A stretch of 64,000 nucleotides of DNA from Paramyrothecium sp. XJ0827 (GCA_020881915.1 JAJFPB010000003.1:248001-312000), one strand, 5' to 3'; shown: positions 47,432 to 58,848, counted from the first letter of the stretch. Made by a program: numbers and translations. The notes: generated by a model not told the origin, from the sequence alone.

Positions 47432-48678
47432 ATTGGTTGTTGGAAAAGCCCGCAAAATGCAAACCTTGTGGATTGAACGGGGGAGACGATGGCTTAATTG
47501 AGTAGCGCCGAATTGGGTAATCAAGACGTTCACGGATCTAATTCCGGAAATGGCTAGACAGACACGTGAAAGCCAATCGCACCGTGACAGCTAGACCCGC
47601 TCCTCTATTCTCGACGCGCTGCGCTGCGCCGTGCCGAACCTGTGGCATGTTCCCACACCTTCAGCATGCACGCTTTCTTCGCTGTAAGTGGTGGGATACA
47701 ATTTAAGAGTGGCATATCACTCAAATCACACTATAGAGAAGAAAAAGAGATTCATCACATCCGGCAAACTTCTACTTGTGCTGAAATCCGAGCAGTGATG
47801 GCAGTGGACCTTGAGACATAACGGCTTTAAAGGCTTGAAAGAGCAGCCAACACGTTGCTCGACAGTCCTGTTCCCCCAGCCCTGCACATCAATAATCATC
47901 CAGAATTGAAGTGTGTTTACTCGACAGCGACTCATTTGGTGAAGAGCTGTTCATATAGCCTTTGCACTTGCTGCCCAAAGCGGGTTATATCACTTTGTCA
48001 AGTGTCCTTTGCTCGATCCCGACTCGCCACGAGCAATCCGAATCAGGAATGGGGGCCATACCTTGTGGCAAAGGTCGGCTGACAGAGAGCTTCCCAAGTG
48101 TGGAGTGGCATTCTCAGGGAACTTCGCAGAGTCGTGAATGCTTAGACACCTCAGGTGAGTGTTAAGTGTGAGTCACGGAGCCCAACGGAGCCCACCGAAT
48201 TAAACTAAGTACAGGGTCATTTCATGTTGGAGCGTGGTTCTAATTTGTCTCCCCCCTCTATATCATCTCGCCAATTTCTCTCTGTTAAGGCATAATGCCA
48301 GGGATGCTAATGCCGGCCACCTTGAACTGTAATGTATTTGTTCCACGTCACTTTTATATGTCTTATTTGCACCGTAATAGGAGGCAAGAAAGGGTAACAC
48401 TCTCAAACCCAAAAAAAAGTGTTGGAAACTACCTGGATCCAACAAAACTTGTAGATGTACTCTACCGGCTGAGAAGCCTATGAATGGTTTTCGTGGGCGT
48501 TGAAACTGCCACCAAAGCACATTTCTTGAACGAACACGCGAGACATATGGTACTGAGAACATACAAAGCTTGAGCCTGATATTCTACTTCCATAGTAGAT
48601 GCGTTCATGACCTTAGTTGCAACTCTTGTCATGCATCAACGTAGTGTCGACGCGGGGTAATTACTTCTTCAAGTTAGA

Positions 48679-48711
<33 letters not shown>

Positions 48712-48816
48712 CCTTCCTTATCCCCCTGGCCACAGCCACTCACTGACGAAGGCAAAGAGGCTGGAATGGGGGACAAAACCAGCAAAGATAAAGAAGCAGG
48801 ATTCAAAAAATAAAAT
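47432..48816. other. Spacer between tRNA copies 1 and 2, with a T29 run
   Basis: No gene. It contains a homopolymer of 29 T at 48683-48711. The rest has only short frames. Confidence 0.45.
48683..48711. repeat. T29 homopolymer
   Basis: Uninterrupted run of 29 T on the plus strand (A29 on the strand of the nearby tRNA). Its true length is probably uncertain in any assembly. Confidence 0.95.
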
Positions 48817-48896
48817 GAGGGACACCGGATTTGAACCGGTAACCTTCAGGAATTACCTAGCTGGAATCTGACGCGCTACCGTTGCGCCAGCCCCCC
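48817..48896 (-). tRNA. tRNA-Trp (CCA) with intron, copy 2
   Basis: Identical to copy 1 in the mature parts as far as I can align by eye. The intron differs (CTAGGTAATT). A T-rich terminator (TTTTATTTTTT) follows on the minus strand. The first ten 5'-flanking bases match those of copy 1. Confidence 0.88.
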
Positions 48897-50053
48897 ATTG
48901 GTTGACATCTCGCCGGATAAAACTTACTATATTGGGTAGTAAAATTCCTGCATTTACACTATGGATTAAGAGATTACCCACAAGACAATGGAGGCAATTG
49001 GGGCAAATCTCCTAATGCGGATGAAGTCCCATTTTATGGATTGGAAGTACTTCTCGTCCTGCTCTTGCCCACCATATTCGGCTCCTTAATCACAGTGTAA
49101 TGCACGGCGTCCATTTTAGAATAATTGCACGATGAATAGTAGTAACGACTTGACAGAGTCACTCATTCTCAACCCTTCCTCGACCAGACCTGGGGCGATT
49201 TAGCACCTATTCACGAGGGCGCTACCCTATACAACCCCCTGGGAAGCTTTTTAGTCTCTCAACTACTGTACTTGCAGCACCATTGCCCTGACACAGAAGT
49301 CGACTCATTGGCAGTAAACCTTTCGATGCTAAGGCGCTTGGCACGAATGTGGATCTGTATTATGTATAGCGGCATGGCGTGGCAATGCCGTGACGAATTG
49401 GTTTGTTGAATGCTAGTAGTGAGGTTGGGCTCCAAGCACTTTACTGCCGATGTTTGTCTGCGGTCATCCCAGAACAAAGTGAACGACGGCATTACTTCAA
49501 AGCGGCTCACGCGTATACGGCTTAGAGCAAGCTGTGTTGTAATCTCCTGGGAAACCACATTTGCACACGGTTTTTTATCCCGGAAGTTACGGAAGAAGTC
49601 TACCCTACGGTAAAAGAACCCACTGCTGGAAGCAAATGCATAAATGATTATGGGATCCTTGGTAAGCGCCTCAAGTCTGCTCTATGCTAGCATGCAATAC
49701 AACACTTAGCGAGGCATGGCTTAAGCTCCACTGGCCCTTTGAGTCACAATTGCCTGGAACAATTGCTAGGAGGGATAGGTGGTGCTGCTGATCTATAGAT
49801 ACCATGCTTGACCTCATCCCAGTGCCGGAGGGACGCAGGGCCGGCTATTCATCTCAGTAAATGAAGTACGTAATCCCACTTCTATCCATATCAGGTTCTG
49901 GTGGGACTGACCGTGAAGAGGGGACCACTAAAACAAGACTTGATAAGACACCAGCCACATCCTTATCCAGTCATATTACTTTCAGCCAGGTTTAGCATCT
50001 TTTGCAAAGTGATGTCCACGTGATTGAAGTGCAAAAAGTACAAAAAAAAATGT
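48897..50053. other. Spacer between tRNA copies 2 and 3
   Basis: No supported gene, repeat or other RNA. The A9 run at about 50042-50050 is the Pol III terminator (T9 on the minus strand) of copy 3. Confidence 0.45.
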
Positions 50054-50133
50054 GAGGGACACCGGATTTGAACCGGTAACCTTCAGGAGATACCGTACTG
50101 GAATCTGACGCGCTACCGTTGCGCCAGCCCCCC
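50054..50133 (-). tRNA. tRNA-Trp (CCA) with intron, copy 3
   Basis: Same mature sequence as copies 1 and 2 with a third intron version (TACGGTATCT) after the CCA anticodon. The terminator is nine T. All three copies share an A-C mismatch at the base of the anticodon stem, so it is probably the normal sequence in this organism. Confidence 0.88.
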
Positions 50134-50566
50134 AACTGTTATCAGGACAAAATTATTTTATTTTATGAAGTCAAACCCAATTTTAGCGTTGATTGTGTAA
50201 TTGCGTCCAAGATCACTTAGATGTCTCACTGTTAGCCTCTGTTGTTGTGAGGTGTATGTGTTGATTGCCTTCGAACCAAGTCATGATTCGGCATAGATTG
50301 CTCGACCTGAGACCTGCAACACCGAATTCGGGCGTGTGATGTGGATGCAGGCGACAGGGACCCGTGCAAAAGCTAAAGAATATTGCAGTGCAAGAATCAA
50401 GCCAAAACCGGAAGCATGCTCCGACAAGAGAGATGGTGACTGACATACTGAGGAGCTGAATAGATGGTCCTATTGCCGATTGAGTCATCAACGTAAGTCA
50501 GCTCAGTGCGGTGATATGGTCGATCAATCTGGCTGAGCTGTATCGCTGACTCGTAGTAGTTCATTC
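50134..50566. other. Spacer before the monooxygenase C-terminal piece
   Basis: No recognisable coding sequence. The missing middle of the FAD monooxygenase is not seen here. Confidence 0.35.
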
Positions 50567-51061
50567 TCGATCAAGACAACCCTCATGGCATACCTGCAGT
50601 GGGAGCACAAGGAAATTCCCACGTATGCTCGCGGTCGAGTGCGCATTGTAGGAGAAGCTGCCCATGCGACAACGCCTTGGCAAGGAGCAGGTGCAGGACA
50701 GGCCTTTGAAGGTGTCATGGTCCTCTCGGCCCTTTTGAAGCGTTTGAGCTCTGCTGTAGGCATTGACGCCGCCTTCCAAGCCTACGATGCGGTCAGACGT
50801 CCTAGAAGCCAGCAAGTCATCGACTCGAGCCGTGGCACTGGCGAAATACTCCGTGGCCAAAGTACTGAAGCCGGACTGGACCCGGAGCGGCTGATCCAGG
50901 CCCTCGCGCCGAGATGGGATTTTCATCAGCTGGACGCTAAGGCTCATATTGAGATGGCATTGGCTAAGTTTAGAGAGTTTGGGGGAGTTAAGAGCTTTCT
51001 TAGTTTTGGGGAGTCTCCAGCAAAGCCCAACAGCTGCCGTTCTTGTTTTTTCTTTGGTTGA
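50567..51061 (+). pseudogene. C-terminal fragment of an FAD-dependent monooxygenase
   Basis: It opens near a QWEH-like strand, then reads GRVRIVGEAAHATTPWQGAG, AGQAFEGVMVLSALL and an AFQAYDAVRRPRSQQV helix. This is the second FAD-contact region of salicylate-hydroxylase-like enzymes; the usual GD pair is GE here. About 160 residues are open to a stop at 51061, but the N-terminal dinucleotide-binding and catalytic parts are absent upstream. An N-terminal piece of such an enzyme lies 8 kb to the left on the same strand. A short separate protein from the ATG at 50585 is possible but unlikely to bind FAD. Confidence 0.75.
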
Positions 51062-51440
51062 TGCTGACCGAAGATCCCTCTTTGGAGGAACTTGGTTGAA
51101 CACTTAAACATCTTCGCGCGATCTGGTACACTTCCATGTGTTGTAGACTACGCTTATTATTGTATTGCGCTTCTCAGGTCGAGTAATTATCTGAAGTATA
51201 TTTCGATTGACAGGAAATCCTTTCACTGCTTAGACGAAGTTTCTGCAAAGAGAAGAACCCGTTGAAGCCGTGTCAATGTGAAGCACACCCATACTTTCCC
51301 CAAAATCTAGGTGCCAAAATGGATGGTCAAGGTTGAGAAACCGCAATTCCATCTTCCAAAGCCGAGACATTGAGCTGCCTCACAACAGATCCGAAATCTT
51401 AGCCCAGGGTATCATTCAATCAGATTTTGTTGTGAACACT
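51062..51440. other. Spacer between the monooxygenase piece and the transporter
   Basis: 379 bp without a recognised feature; it should contain the 3' end of the minus-strand transporter transcript. Confidence 0.4.
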
Positions 51441-53727
51441 CTACGCCTTGGTGTGCTCAAGCTTAGCCATGACGGGTGGAGGCTTTTCAATCTTCCGTCG
51501 CAAGATGTGTCGCTTGAAGAAGTAAGGAAGCCAAACCCTACACTCATATGAAAGGAAGGTCTTGGTAGGGACGGAAAACACCTCTGCGTTGTATTAGTAG
51601 GAAATTGAAGACGTGAAAGAGTCCACTTACGGTCCAGTTCCTCCAAAGTCATTTGCTTGGTCTCACGAACGAAGCAGAAGATCATGAACCAGGCTATCAA
51701 ATTGAGACCGGCATAGAAACCAACTATTTACGTTAGCAGGGCAGGATTTCCGGTTTTCGACAAGGCGACTTACAGGCTCCAGTGGGTGTCATGACCGTCT
51801 GCATTCGGGGGAAGGTCAGGCCAAGAACACCAGCTAAACCACGTTAGTAAAGGCCATCGTCTTGGGCGTATTAAACTTACCGAAGGTGTTGTTGATGCAC
51901 ACAGCCCAAGCCATACCCTGCTCTCGCTGAATGGTGGGGAAGACCTCGGCTGAATATTGGAATGCCACCGGTCCCTCGCCCAAGCAATAAGCAATGGTGA
52001 AAAGGTAGACAAACCTGCACATGTTAGCGGCGTACATCCTGCCGTGAGCAGAAGGACTTACAAGACGACAGGTCCGATCTGAGAGGCGCGGCTACCGGAG
52101 TCGTTCAATAGCGAAAGACCGGCTGCAAGGAGGAAAATGCACATGAGTGGGAATGTCTGAGACAGAATTAGCCAGGTGAAAATCAACATCTGGGATTCAA
52201 CTCACAGCCAAGGTCAAGAATCTTCGCCCCTTTGTATCAATCAAGAACAAAGTCGGGATTGTGAAGACAACCTGGATAGCACCGTAGCCGAGGGAAGCGT
52301 ACAAGGCCTGTTCTTGGGTGTATCCGACGTTTCGGAAGATGGTCGAACTGTAAAAAGAAATAACTGGGACCATAAGCGTTGGCCTCGGAGCGCTAGACGA
52401 GCAACTTACTGTTGATTCCGCACATTTGCTGCGCCAACATGACAGTTGAGGCACCATAGTTGGCTCGCCTGATTCGCGGGACCGCAAAACAGTCCCAAAG
52501 ACGGACAAAGTATCCGGCGCCTTTAGCCTCCTTCAGTTCCTCCTGGTAGATGACGTATGAATAGTAGTAATCGCGCGCGCCAATAATCGGATGGGCGCGA
52601 AGTTTGCACATGGACTGGAAGGCCTCAACCTGCCTTCCCTTCTTCATAAGCCAGCGAGGTGATTCTGGGCAGAAGTAGATACCCGCGGCAAGAACGAATG
52701 CAGGGATGAATGCGGAGCCGAGCTCAAGGCGCCAAGCAATATCGCCAACGTCCTTGACGATGACATTGGCGCAGAAGCCAAGGAAAATGCCTGTCCTGTT
52801 AGCATAGCCCGTCTGGTGCTCTTGGCGATCGACTTACCAATCGTGACCCAGAGCTGCCAGAACATGACAAGCGCGCCACGGATGCGGGCTGGGGCCATCT
52901 CGGCAGAGTAGATCGGGACGGTAGCGTTCTTGGCGCCAATGCCAATGCCCATGATGAACCGCGCCGCGAAGAGACCCTGCCAAGACCTCGCAAAGCCGGA
53001 ACCAATTGGCGTGGCGATCAAGCAGCAGGCCGTGATGAAGATCTCACCGCGTCGGCCAAAGTAATGGTTGAGGGGATCGACAATGAAGGCGCCACTGGTA
53101 TGGTCAGCAAGCAGCTGTGTTGTTGAGGCCACCCGACTTACATGAGTCCAGCCGTCAGAAAGATGATGGAGTTGATGATTCCCACGATCCACTCATCCCT
53201 TCCAGGTTGGTCAATGCCGAATTCCTTGGGGAACGACAGGTTGGCGCCATTGGCACCCGTTTGATCCCAGCCCTGGGTTGCGGCTCCAACCGCACACAGG
53301 CCGATGGAGTACCAGAGCATCTTTGGGCCGAACCACTTGTGCTTCAGTTCATAGTCGAGGGCCGCACGCTCGTCCTCCTGCAATTCGGCAATGGACTCGA
53401 AACCGTCCATGTCGCGTGCGACCAGGGCTGCACGGCCGAAGAGTTCGGCATGTTCGGACATGCCGTTTGACTCGGCAAAGGTGCGCGCCTCAGCCACGAC
53501 AGTCTCTCGCGATTTGCTCTGAAAAGTAGTCCCGTCAGTCACTGCAGCAGAGGCACAGCGTAGGCACGGCTAACCTGCAAGGGGTTCTGGATAATGTTCA
53601 TAGCAGCCGACTTGCGTCGGGGCTCGGGAACGTCTGCATGATCGCTGCTGCCGCCATCGCGCAGAGCTTGCACATTTTTCTCGTGGTGAGAGGTATCACC
53701 GCCGGCTACAGATGTCTCCTTGTCCAT
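51441..53727 (-). CDS. MFS sugar transporter (sugar-porter family)
   Basis: Plasma-membrane sugar or polyol importer with about 12 helices. Ten exons (53727-53575, 53518-53142, 53094-52838, 52790-52410, 52363-52206, 52156-52062, 52014-51881, 51833-51774, 51723-51631, 51583-51441) give 1851 nt, 616 residues in frame. Family signatures are visible: GRRGE after helix 2, PESPRWL, QQMCGIN in the sugar-binding helix 7, DTKGRR, and the C-terminal [18 protein letters not shown]. The hydrophilic N-terminus (about 110 residues, before [19 protein letters not shown]) is longer than in hexose carriers. An in-frame ATG at 53787 would add 20 residues. The exact sugar cannot be read; similar long-tailed members are usually annotated as polyol or general sugar carriers. 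Confidence 0.93.
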
Positions 53728-54877
53728 GGTGAGTGATGGCCGTGGATCAGCAGTCTTGGAAGAAGAGAGAGAGGACGTGCCGAGCATTGGCAGACGCGGG
53801 GAGCCCAGTAAGCTTAGATATATACGCCAAGTAGTCGGCTCCGGACTACGCCAGTTCCCCGGACCACCCCCCGCCCTGCTTTGGCCATGGCTGGGGCACT
53901 AGGATTACATGGGGAAATGCCCTCGATCATCTATGTTACTGTGCGATGGAGATTGGCCACGTTGAAGGCTCTGTGCAATGGTCCGAACGAAATCGCGTGA
54001 CGATCCGGCTTGACGGTTTGCAGAGCAACACTGATTGGCCGCGACGGCCAGGACAATGGGGCGCCGGTGACGTCGTTGGCGGCAGAGGTAACATTGCCAA
54101 GCCGGGTCCACCACTGAACCGGCTTGGTGCCCTGCTTAGACCGGGATTAATGTTGCTGCCTGGACATGGACTGTGCGATAGTAGCCGATTTGAGCGAAAC
54201 TCCCCACAAAAGAGCAGATGATGTCGGCACTGTGCGCGGGTCAGACTAAGCATCGCCGTCTCGACGGCCATCCCGGGGACGGGGAGTCGGAAGAGACAGT
54301 ATCTCAACGGTGCATCGCCTGGGGTTCAGAGCTTCAGAGCGCGTGGTGTTTCCGAATGCAAAGTCCGACTTCGGGGAGTAAGTGGAGCAGGTGACCAGGT
54401 GCAGAGTGCTTATGCGAGGGAGCTCATCCTTCGGTATGCACCCCTTTCCTTCGCAGCCATGCAGTGGCGCGTTGCACTTTCGGCGTTTTTTTAAGGCCCA
54501 TCCGAAGTTTGTTTCGTTGCCAGCCAATCCGAACACGCAGGACGGTAGAAAGGGGAGCGAGGAGACTCATCGTACTTTTAGTCTAAACTTTGGTGTTTCT
54601 TTTACGGACTACAATGTTGAAACGCCAACTCGCTGTGAATCAACAATAACCCTACAAACACTATGAAACTACCAAGGCCTTGAATGTAGTGCCATGTACT
54701 CCTTCTCCCCAGGTGATTGGGCAAGGTCAAGGGTGCTGTTTTTGGCATACCAACAGACCCAAGCCAACAGAGTCCAGCCAACATGAAAAATACCCAGGCA
54801 ACATCCAAAGATGTCCAACGCCGCCGTCATCCCGCCAGTCCAATTCCTCCCCATCAATCTCACACCTTGACTTCATT
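53728..54877. promoter_or_regulatory. Divergent promoter between the sugar transporter and the F-box gene
   Basis: About 1.15 kb, G/C-rich near 53830-54320, between two divergent genes. G/C-rich boxes with CCCC/GGGG motifs (CCCCGG, CCGGGG, TGGGG) occur near 53855-53925, the sort of site bound by carbon-catabolite or stress regulators. That reading is tentative. Confidence 0.4.
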
Positions 54878-56266
54878 ATGGCCCTCTCTAAATTGCCCGT
54901 TGAGATTGCGGAGGCAGTGGCGTCCAACCTCTCCGCCAACGACCTCCGCAGGTTCTGTCAAACTTGCCGCACGTTCATGCAGCAATTCCAGCATAGAGCT
55001 TACTACCGTGTTGAATTCAATCAGGAAGCAAGTTCCGCACAAGCTGCAATAGCAATCGCTACGGGACCACGTGCAGAGCTCGTCCGCCGCGTCGTGTACG
55101 CACCCAAGTGCGAGCATGGAGACTGGGCTCTGGATGAAAATGGTCTAACTATCACAACCCCCGCGCTCAGCGACGAGGCACGCCATGTCCTCAGCTCACT
55201 GCGCAGCATGTTCAAGCTTTCGGAGACCTTTGAACTCGATGGCACCTACGCGTACTACGCATGGGAACAGGATTTTCATCAACTCGATAAGCTACACGAG
55301 GATACCGAGTTTTGCTTGCGGCTGTTCGATCAAAGCATGGCGGCCTTGAGGGAGAGTGGTGGGTCCTTCCAGCGATTAGAGGTGATGTGTCTTCCACCTT
55401 TTGACGATAAGTATCCGTCCATCAAAGATAATGAACAGTGGAAAGCTCTTATCAGAGACTTGAAAACGTTCGTCATTGACCTGGCCTCTGTAAATGACCA
55501 TGGTATGGGAAGTCTTACTGTCTTTCATCAGTGGTTCTTGGGTAATCTTCACGGCTTCTTCCTTGATCACCTCGCCGCTGTTGAGCATGTTCGGTTTGTC
55601 GCACATCGTGGAGGGGCGCCAGGACATTATGAATACCGCGAATGCATTGCTTGGTCGATGCTTAAGTTGCCAAATTTGAAGAGATTTGAAATAACCTTCT
55701 CCGCGGTGGACAAGGACGTGCCTGAGTTCCTCATCAACCACGTGGACACGCTCGAACGCGTCTTTATTGGTCATTGCTATGCTCAGCGCTTCAACGACTG
55801 GCTGGGCATGTTTTCTAAGATCCTGAACAAAAATCCCTTACGGTTGATTGAGTTTCGAATTGCAGCATTTACGAAGGTTGAAGGAAACCTGACGGGCGAG
55901 GATATCCGCTGGTGCAAAGAGACTGACGAAGTAATTGAGGAAGATGACGAGCGATCGTTCGAAGAAGTCAATCGACTTGAGCTTCATAACTCATTCGCAT
56001 TAGGCGAAACGTGCGAGAGCTACGGGGACTTCCAAACACTACCCCATGAATCCGAGCCGGACTCGGAGTCGGACTTGGAATACTACGGCGACTCCAAGGG
56101 CGATTCCGATAACGGAAAATGGCGTTACCAAAAGACCATAAAGCAACATGTTGCCGCGAAGTGGCTGGAGCTACAGGAGTTGGTGGATAGGAACAGAAAG
56201 GCGCTAGGTCTGGGCAACCAAAAACCCGCAATGATTCGATCGGTTAGATCGAGGCAACGAGAGTAA
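54878..56266 (+). CDS. F-box domain protein, single exon, 462 residues
   Basis: The N-terminus reads LSKLPVEIAEAVASNLSAND followed by LRRFCQTCRTFMQQ, an F-box, which would dock to Skp1 in an SCF ubiquitin ligase. The following 350 residues are leucine- and aromatic-rich, as in fungal F-box proteins with degenerate LRR-like substrate domains, for example LKLPNLKRFEITFSAVDKDV. The C-terminus is acidic (ESEPDSESDLEYYGDS) and then basic. The ATG at 54878 is chosen because it starts right before the F-box; the frame is open upstream to 54680 but that part is not F-box-like. The substrate is unknown. Confidence 0.85.
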   Translation: MALSKLPVEIAEAVASNLSANDLRRFCQTCRTFMQQFQHRAYYRVEFNQEASSAQAAIAIATGPRAELVRRVVYAPKCEHGDWALDENGLTITTPALSDEARHVLSSLRSMFKLSETFELDGTYAYYAWEQDFHQLDKLHEDTEFCLRLFDQSMAALRESGGSFQRLEVMCLPPFDDKYPSIKDNEQWKALIRDLKTFVIDLASVNDHGMGSLTVFHQWFLGNLHGFFLDHLAAVEHVRFVAHRGGAPGHYEYRECIAWSMLKLPNLKRFEITFSAVDKDVPEFLINHVDTLERVFIGHCYAQRFNDWLGMFSKILNKNPLRLIEFRIAAFTKVEGNLTGEDIRWCKETDEVIEEDDERSFEEVNRLELHNSFALGETCESYGDFQTLPHESEPDSESDLEYYGDSKGDSDNGKWRYQKTIKQHVAAKWLELQELVDRNRKALGLGNQKPAMIRSVRSRQRE

Positions 56267-56604
56267 GGCGTTGTGTTGGGATATGGCATCCACTTGATGC
56301 AAATCGCAGGTCCCCTCGCTCCGGCGGTGTGTAGCATCACATGTCAACAGATCCGATACCAATAATGTGTTCCATTTATTGTGCCTTGCATGCATAAAGT
56401 GCCTCCCTCCTCAACAACTAAATTGTTTGCGTCTTCCAAAAATCCATACCGCTCAGGCTGTTGCAGGGTAGGCAGTTCCAAGGGATTTGGTAGGCCAAGT
56501 GATGCGAAATGCCTCTTCACTGGAATAAGCAATCTTTGATATCTGAGTTTTACTTCTACACGTAGAGTTGGGAATCCCCATATATTCATAGCCTATTGCA
56601 ATGC
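56267..56604. other. Spacer, convergent 3' ends
   Basis: Lies between the stop codons of the F-box gene and the NRPS piece; no feature seen. Confidence 0.4.
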
Positions 56605-58848
56605 CTAATTACTGTCAACAGGCGAAGATTGAAGGGCTAGATTCAGAGCATGGATATTCTCGGAAATGTCGTCGAGCATGCGTTCTGCCTTATCCGCTTC
56701 AAAAAGTAGCTGGTCCGCCGCAATGAAAACTCGCAGGTGAAGTCCGTCAGGCTCCGGCGTTCCCGATATAGCCAACTGGTGAATCGGTGCCTGCTTGAGA
56801 AGGAATTTGGTCAATATGCCACCAGGCATGATCGAGTCCTGCACAGGGGTTTCTTGGAACCCCGACTGCCTAAATCGGATCTTTTGACTTCCGATCTGAC
56901 TTTCAGGTTGCATGTTGAGGGCTTGATATACGGTACAACAGCCGTAGTTGGTCAGTTGCTCTGGCCAATTTGTACAGTTCTTCTTGATGTCGTCGAAGCC
57001 CAAAGTTTCAAAGGGCAGGCTTTTTAGATACTGAGCTTGAACACTCTTGAGCAATTCCTTCAACCCAACCTCCTTCTCGCTCACATACATGCGTACTGGC
57101 GAAGAATTGGCGCAAGGCCCAATCATGTTCTGGCAAGTGGACGGCAAATATTGCCGCCCTGATACGATTTGCCCAAAGAGAATATCTTGCAATCCCGTCT
57201 GCTTTGCCAGCATGCGACCACATGCGGTCGTAAATATAGTAGCCGGGGTGATGCCGTCTGAGTTGGTCTGGACAGGTGCTTTGATGAGTTTTTCTATAAG
57301 CCACTGGCCGTCATTTCCAGGTTGTTTCTGCGAGGTGCTGGCACTTTGAAACAGCGTCATGGAGGATTGCTGTAAGGTGGACCTCCAGAAGTCGTATCCC
57401 CTTTCGCGACATTGAGCCATGTACCGAACATATTGAGCAAATTTCGGGGGTGTTGGAAGGTGATGTCCACTGTACAAAGCATGAAGAGACGTCAAAATAT
57501 GGCCAAAGCTCAACCCGTCATACAAACCATGTGACATGCGAAGTACTAGGCGCTGTTTCTCTTCACGTTGCTTGAGGATAGCAACACGGAGCAAGGAGTG
57601 ACCCAAGCTGAGAGGGTTTTCAGAGTCTTCTTTCTCCAGTGATTGGGTTGCATGAACGATATCGTCTTCGACTTCAATGCGCTCTACAGGTACTTCGAGG
57701 TGTTCCAGAACCACTTGGTAGAATGAGCCTGCTGCAGACACGAAGACGGTCCTGAAGATGTCGAAGTCGCGAATTAAACTCTTGACGGCCTTGGCTAGTA
57801 TTTCGCCGTCTGAATTTGGAGGGAAATCAATGTAGAAAAGGACTGGAGGGCGTGGTTTCCCGGTTGCGGGGTCGTGGAGATAGATTTGTTGTATAAAAGT
57901 AGCAGGGTAGACGTCCAAAACCCGCGTTTTATGGTGTCGAACTTGGGGAGAAATCTCATTGAGGACAAACTTTTCTGGATCATCGACGCGGAGCAATTGG
58001 AATGGTGTTGAACCCGTCGTCTTCGAAGGCTGTTTGTTCACAGGTTTGGACTTTTGGAGCTTGCGCCGGATAGTTTCGGCAAGAGTGGTAGGATCCGGTT
58101 GATCGAAGACGTCGTTAGCGTACACGGTCGTATTAAAGCGCTTGCTGATGCGCGCAACGAGCTTCATCACAGTCAGAGAGTCTCCGCCCAGATCAAAGAA
58201 GTCGTCTTCAACGCCGACTTTGAAGCCGAGCACGCCGGCAAACTCCTCGCAAAGCGCAGCTTCGAACCCGTCGCTCTGGGGCATAGTGGCGATCATGGCG
58301 CACAGATGTGTTGCAAAAACTTTTGTGGTATGGGTCGCAATTTGCTGTGGGTTGGGCAAGCTTTTCCCTTCGGATGTATCAACTGCATTCGGGATTAAAA
58401 CTGCAACAGGCATGCAAGGCTCATTCCATGTCCTGGAAGAATACTTGGGTTTTGTATCTCCTCCAGGTGCTGGCATCCAGTAATGAGTAACTCTTTGACC
58501 GACTCGACTGATGTAAGACACGAGCCAACCCAACAAAGGATCATCCAGTGCATGAGGTGGTTCCGAGACACAAGCCAGGTCAGGCCGTCTGGAAACAAGA
58601 ATAGTTGCACTTTCTTTTGTTCTGATTGGCCCTCGGCTTCTCCCAAATTGACTCACACGGCAAGCTGGACAGGCCACCTCACTGCGGTGAGATGAAACAG
58701 TCGTAACATGGCGGTACACCATTGTCTCACCTCGGCAGAGGCTTGATGCCAGTCGTGGATCGGTGAAAGCAGTCTCAGGACATGATGTAGGACGCATGCG
58801 CGAGTGGCTAGGCACAGTAGCTGTATCATCGTGCCATGCTTTAACCAT
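56605..58848 (-). CDS. NRPS remnant: carrier (T) and condensation (C) domains only
   Basis: One open frame of 747 codons. From about residue 205 it carries a phosphopantetheine carrier domain with DDFFDLGGDSL. From about 315 it carries a condensation domain with the active-site motif SHGLYDG and further family motifs such as the GxxxGxC-like MIGPCANSSPVR. It ends shortly after the C domain, as in fungal synthetases with a terminal C domain. No adenylation domain is seen, so it could not load its own amino acid. The first 180 residues match no NRPS part that I recognise and may be read-through sequence. It is probably the 3' end of a larger gene whose upstream part was lost, or a stand-alone T-C protein. 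It lies just downstream of a P450 on the same strand. Confidence 0.78.
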   Translation of the reverse strand: MVKAWHDDTATVPSHSRMRPTSCPETAFTDPRLASSLCRGETMVYRHVTTVSSHRSEVACPACRVSQFGRSRGPIRTKESATILVSRRPDLACVSEPPHALDDPLLGWLVSYISRVGQRVTHYWMPAPGGDTKPKYSSRTWNEPCMPVAVLIPNAVDTSEGKSLPNPQQIATHTTKVFATHLCAMIATMPQSDGFEAALCEEFAGVLGFKVGVEDDFFDLGGDSLTVMKLVARISKRFNTTVYANDVFDQPDPTTLAETIRRKLQKSKPVNKQPSKTTGSTPFQLLRVDDPEKFVLNEISPQVRHHKTRVLDVYPATFIQQIYLHDPATGKPRPPVLFYIDFPPNSDGEILAKAVKSLIRDFDIFRTVFVSAAGSFYQVVLEHLEVPVERIEVEDDIVHATQSLEKEDSENPLSLGHSLLRVAILKQREEKQRLVLRMSHGLYDGLSFGHILTSLHALYSGHHLPTPPKFAQYVRYMAQCRERGYDFWRSTLQQSSMTLFQSASTSQKQPGNDGQWLIEKLIKAPVQTNSDGITPATIFTTACGRMLAKQTGLQDILFGQIVSGRQYLPSTCQNMIGPCANSSPVRMYVSEKEVGLKELLKSVQAQYLKSLPFETLGFDDIKKNCTNWPEQLTNYGCCTVYQALNMQPESQIGSQKIRFRQSGFQETPVQDSIMPGGILTKFLLKQAPIHQLAISGTPEPDGLHLRVFIAADQLLFEADKAERMLDDISENIHALNLALQSSPVDSN

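Noticed and set aside
47352..50133. The three tRNA copies as a SINE family
   Set aside because: Each copy has its own Pol III terminator directly after the tRNA, the flanks downstream are unrelated and only one has an A tail; real tRNA genes fit better.
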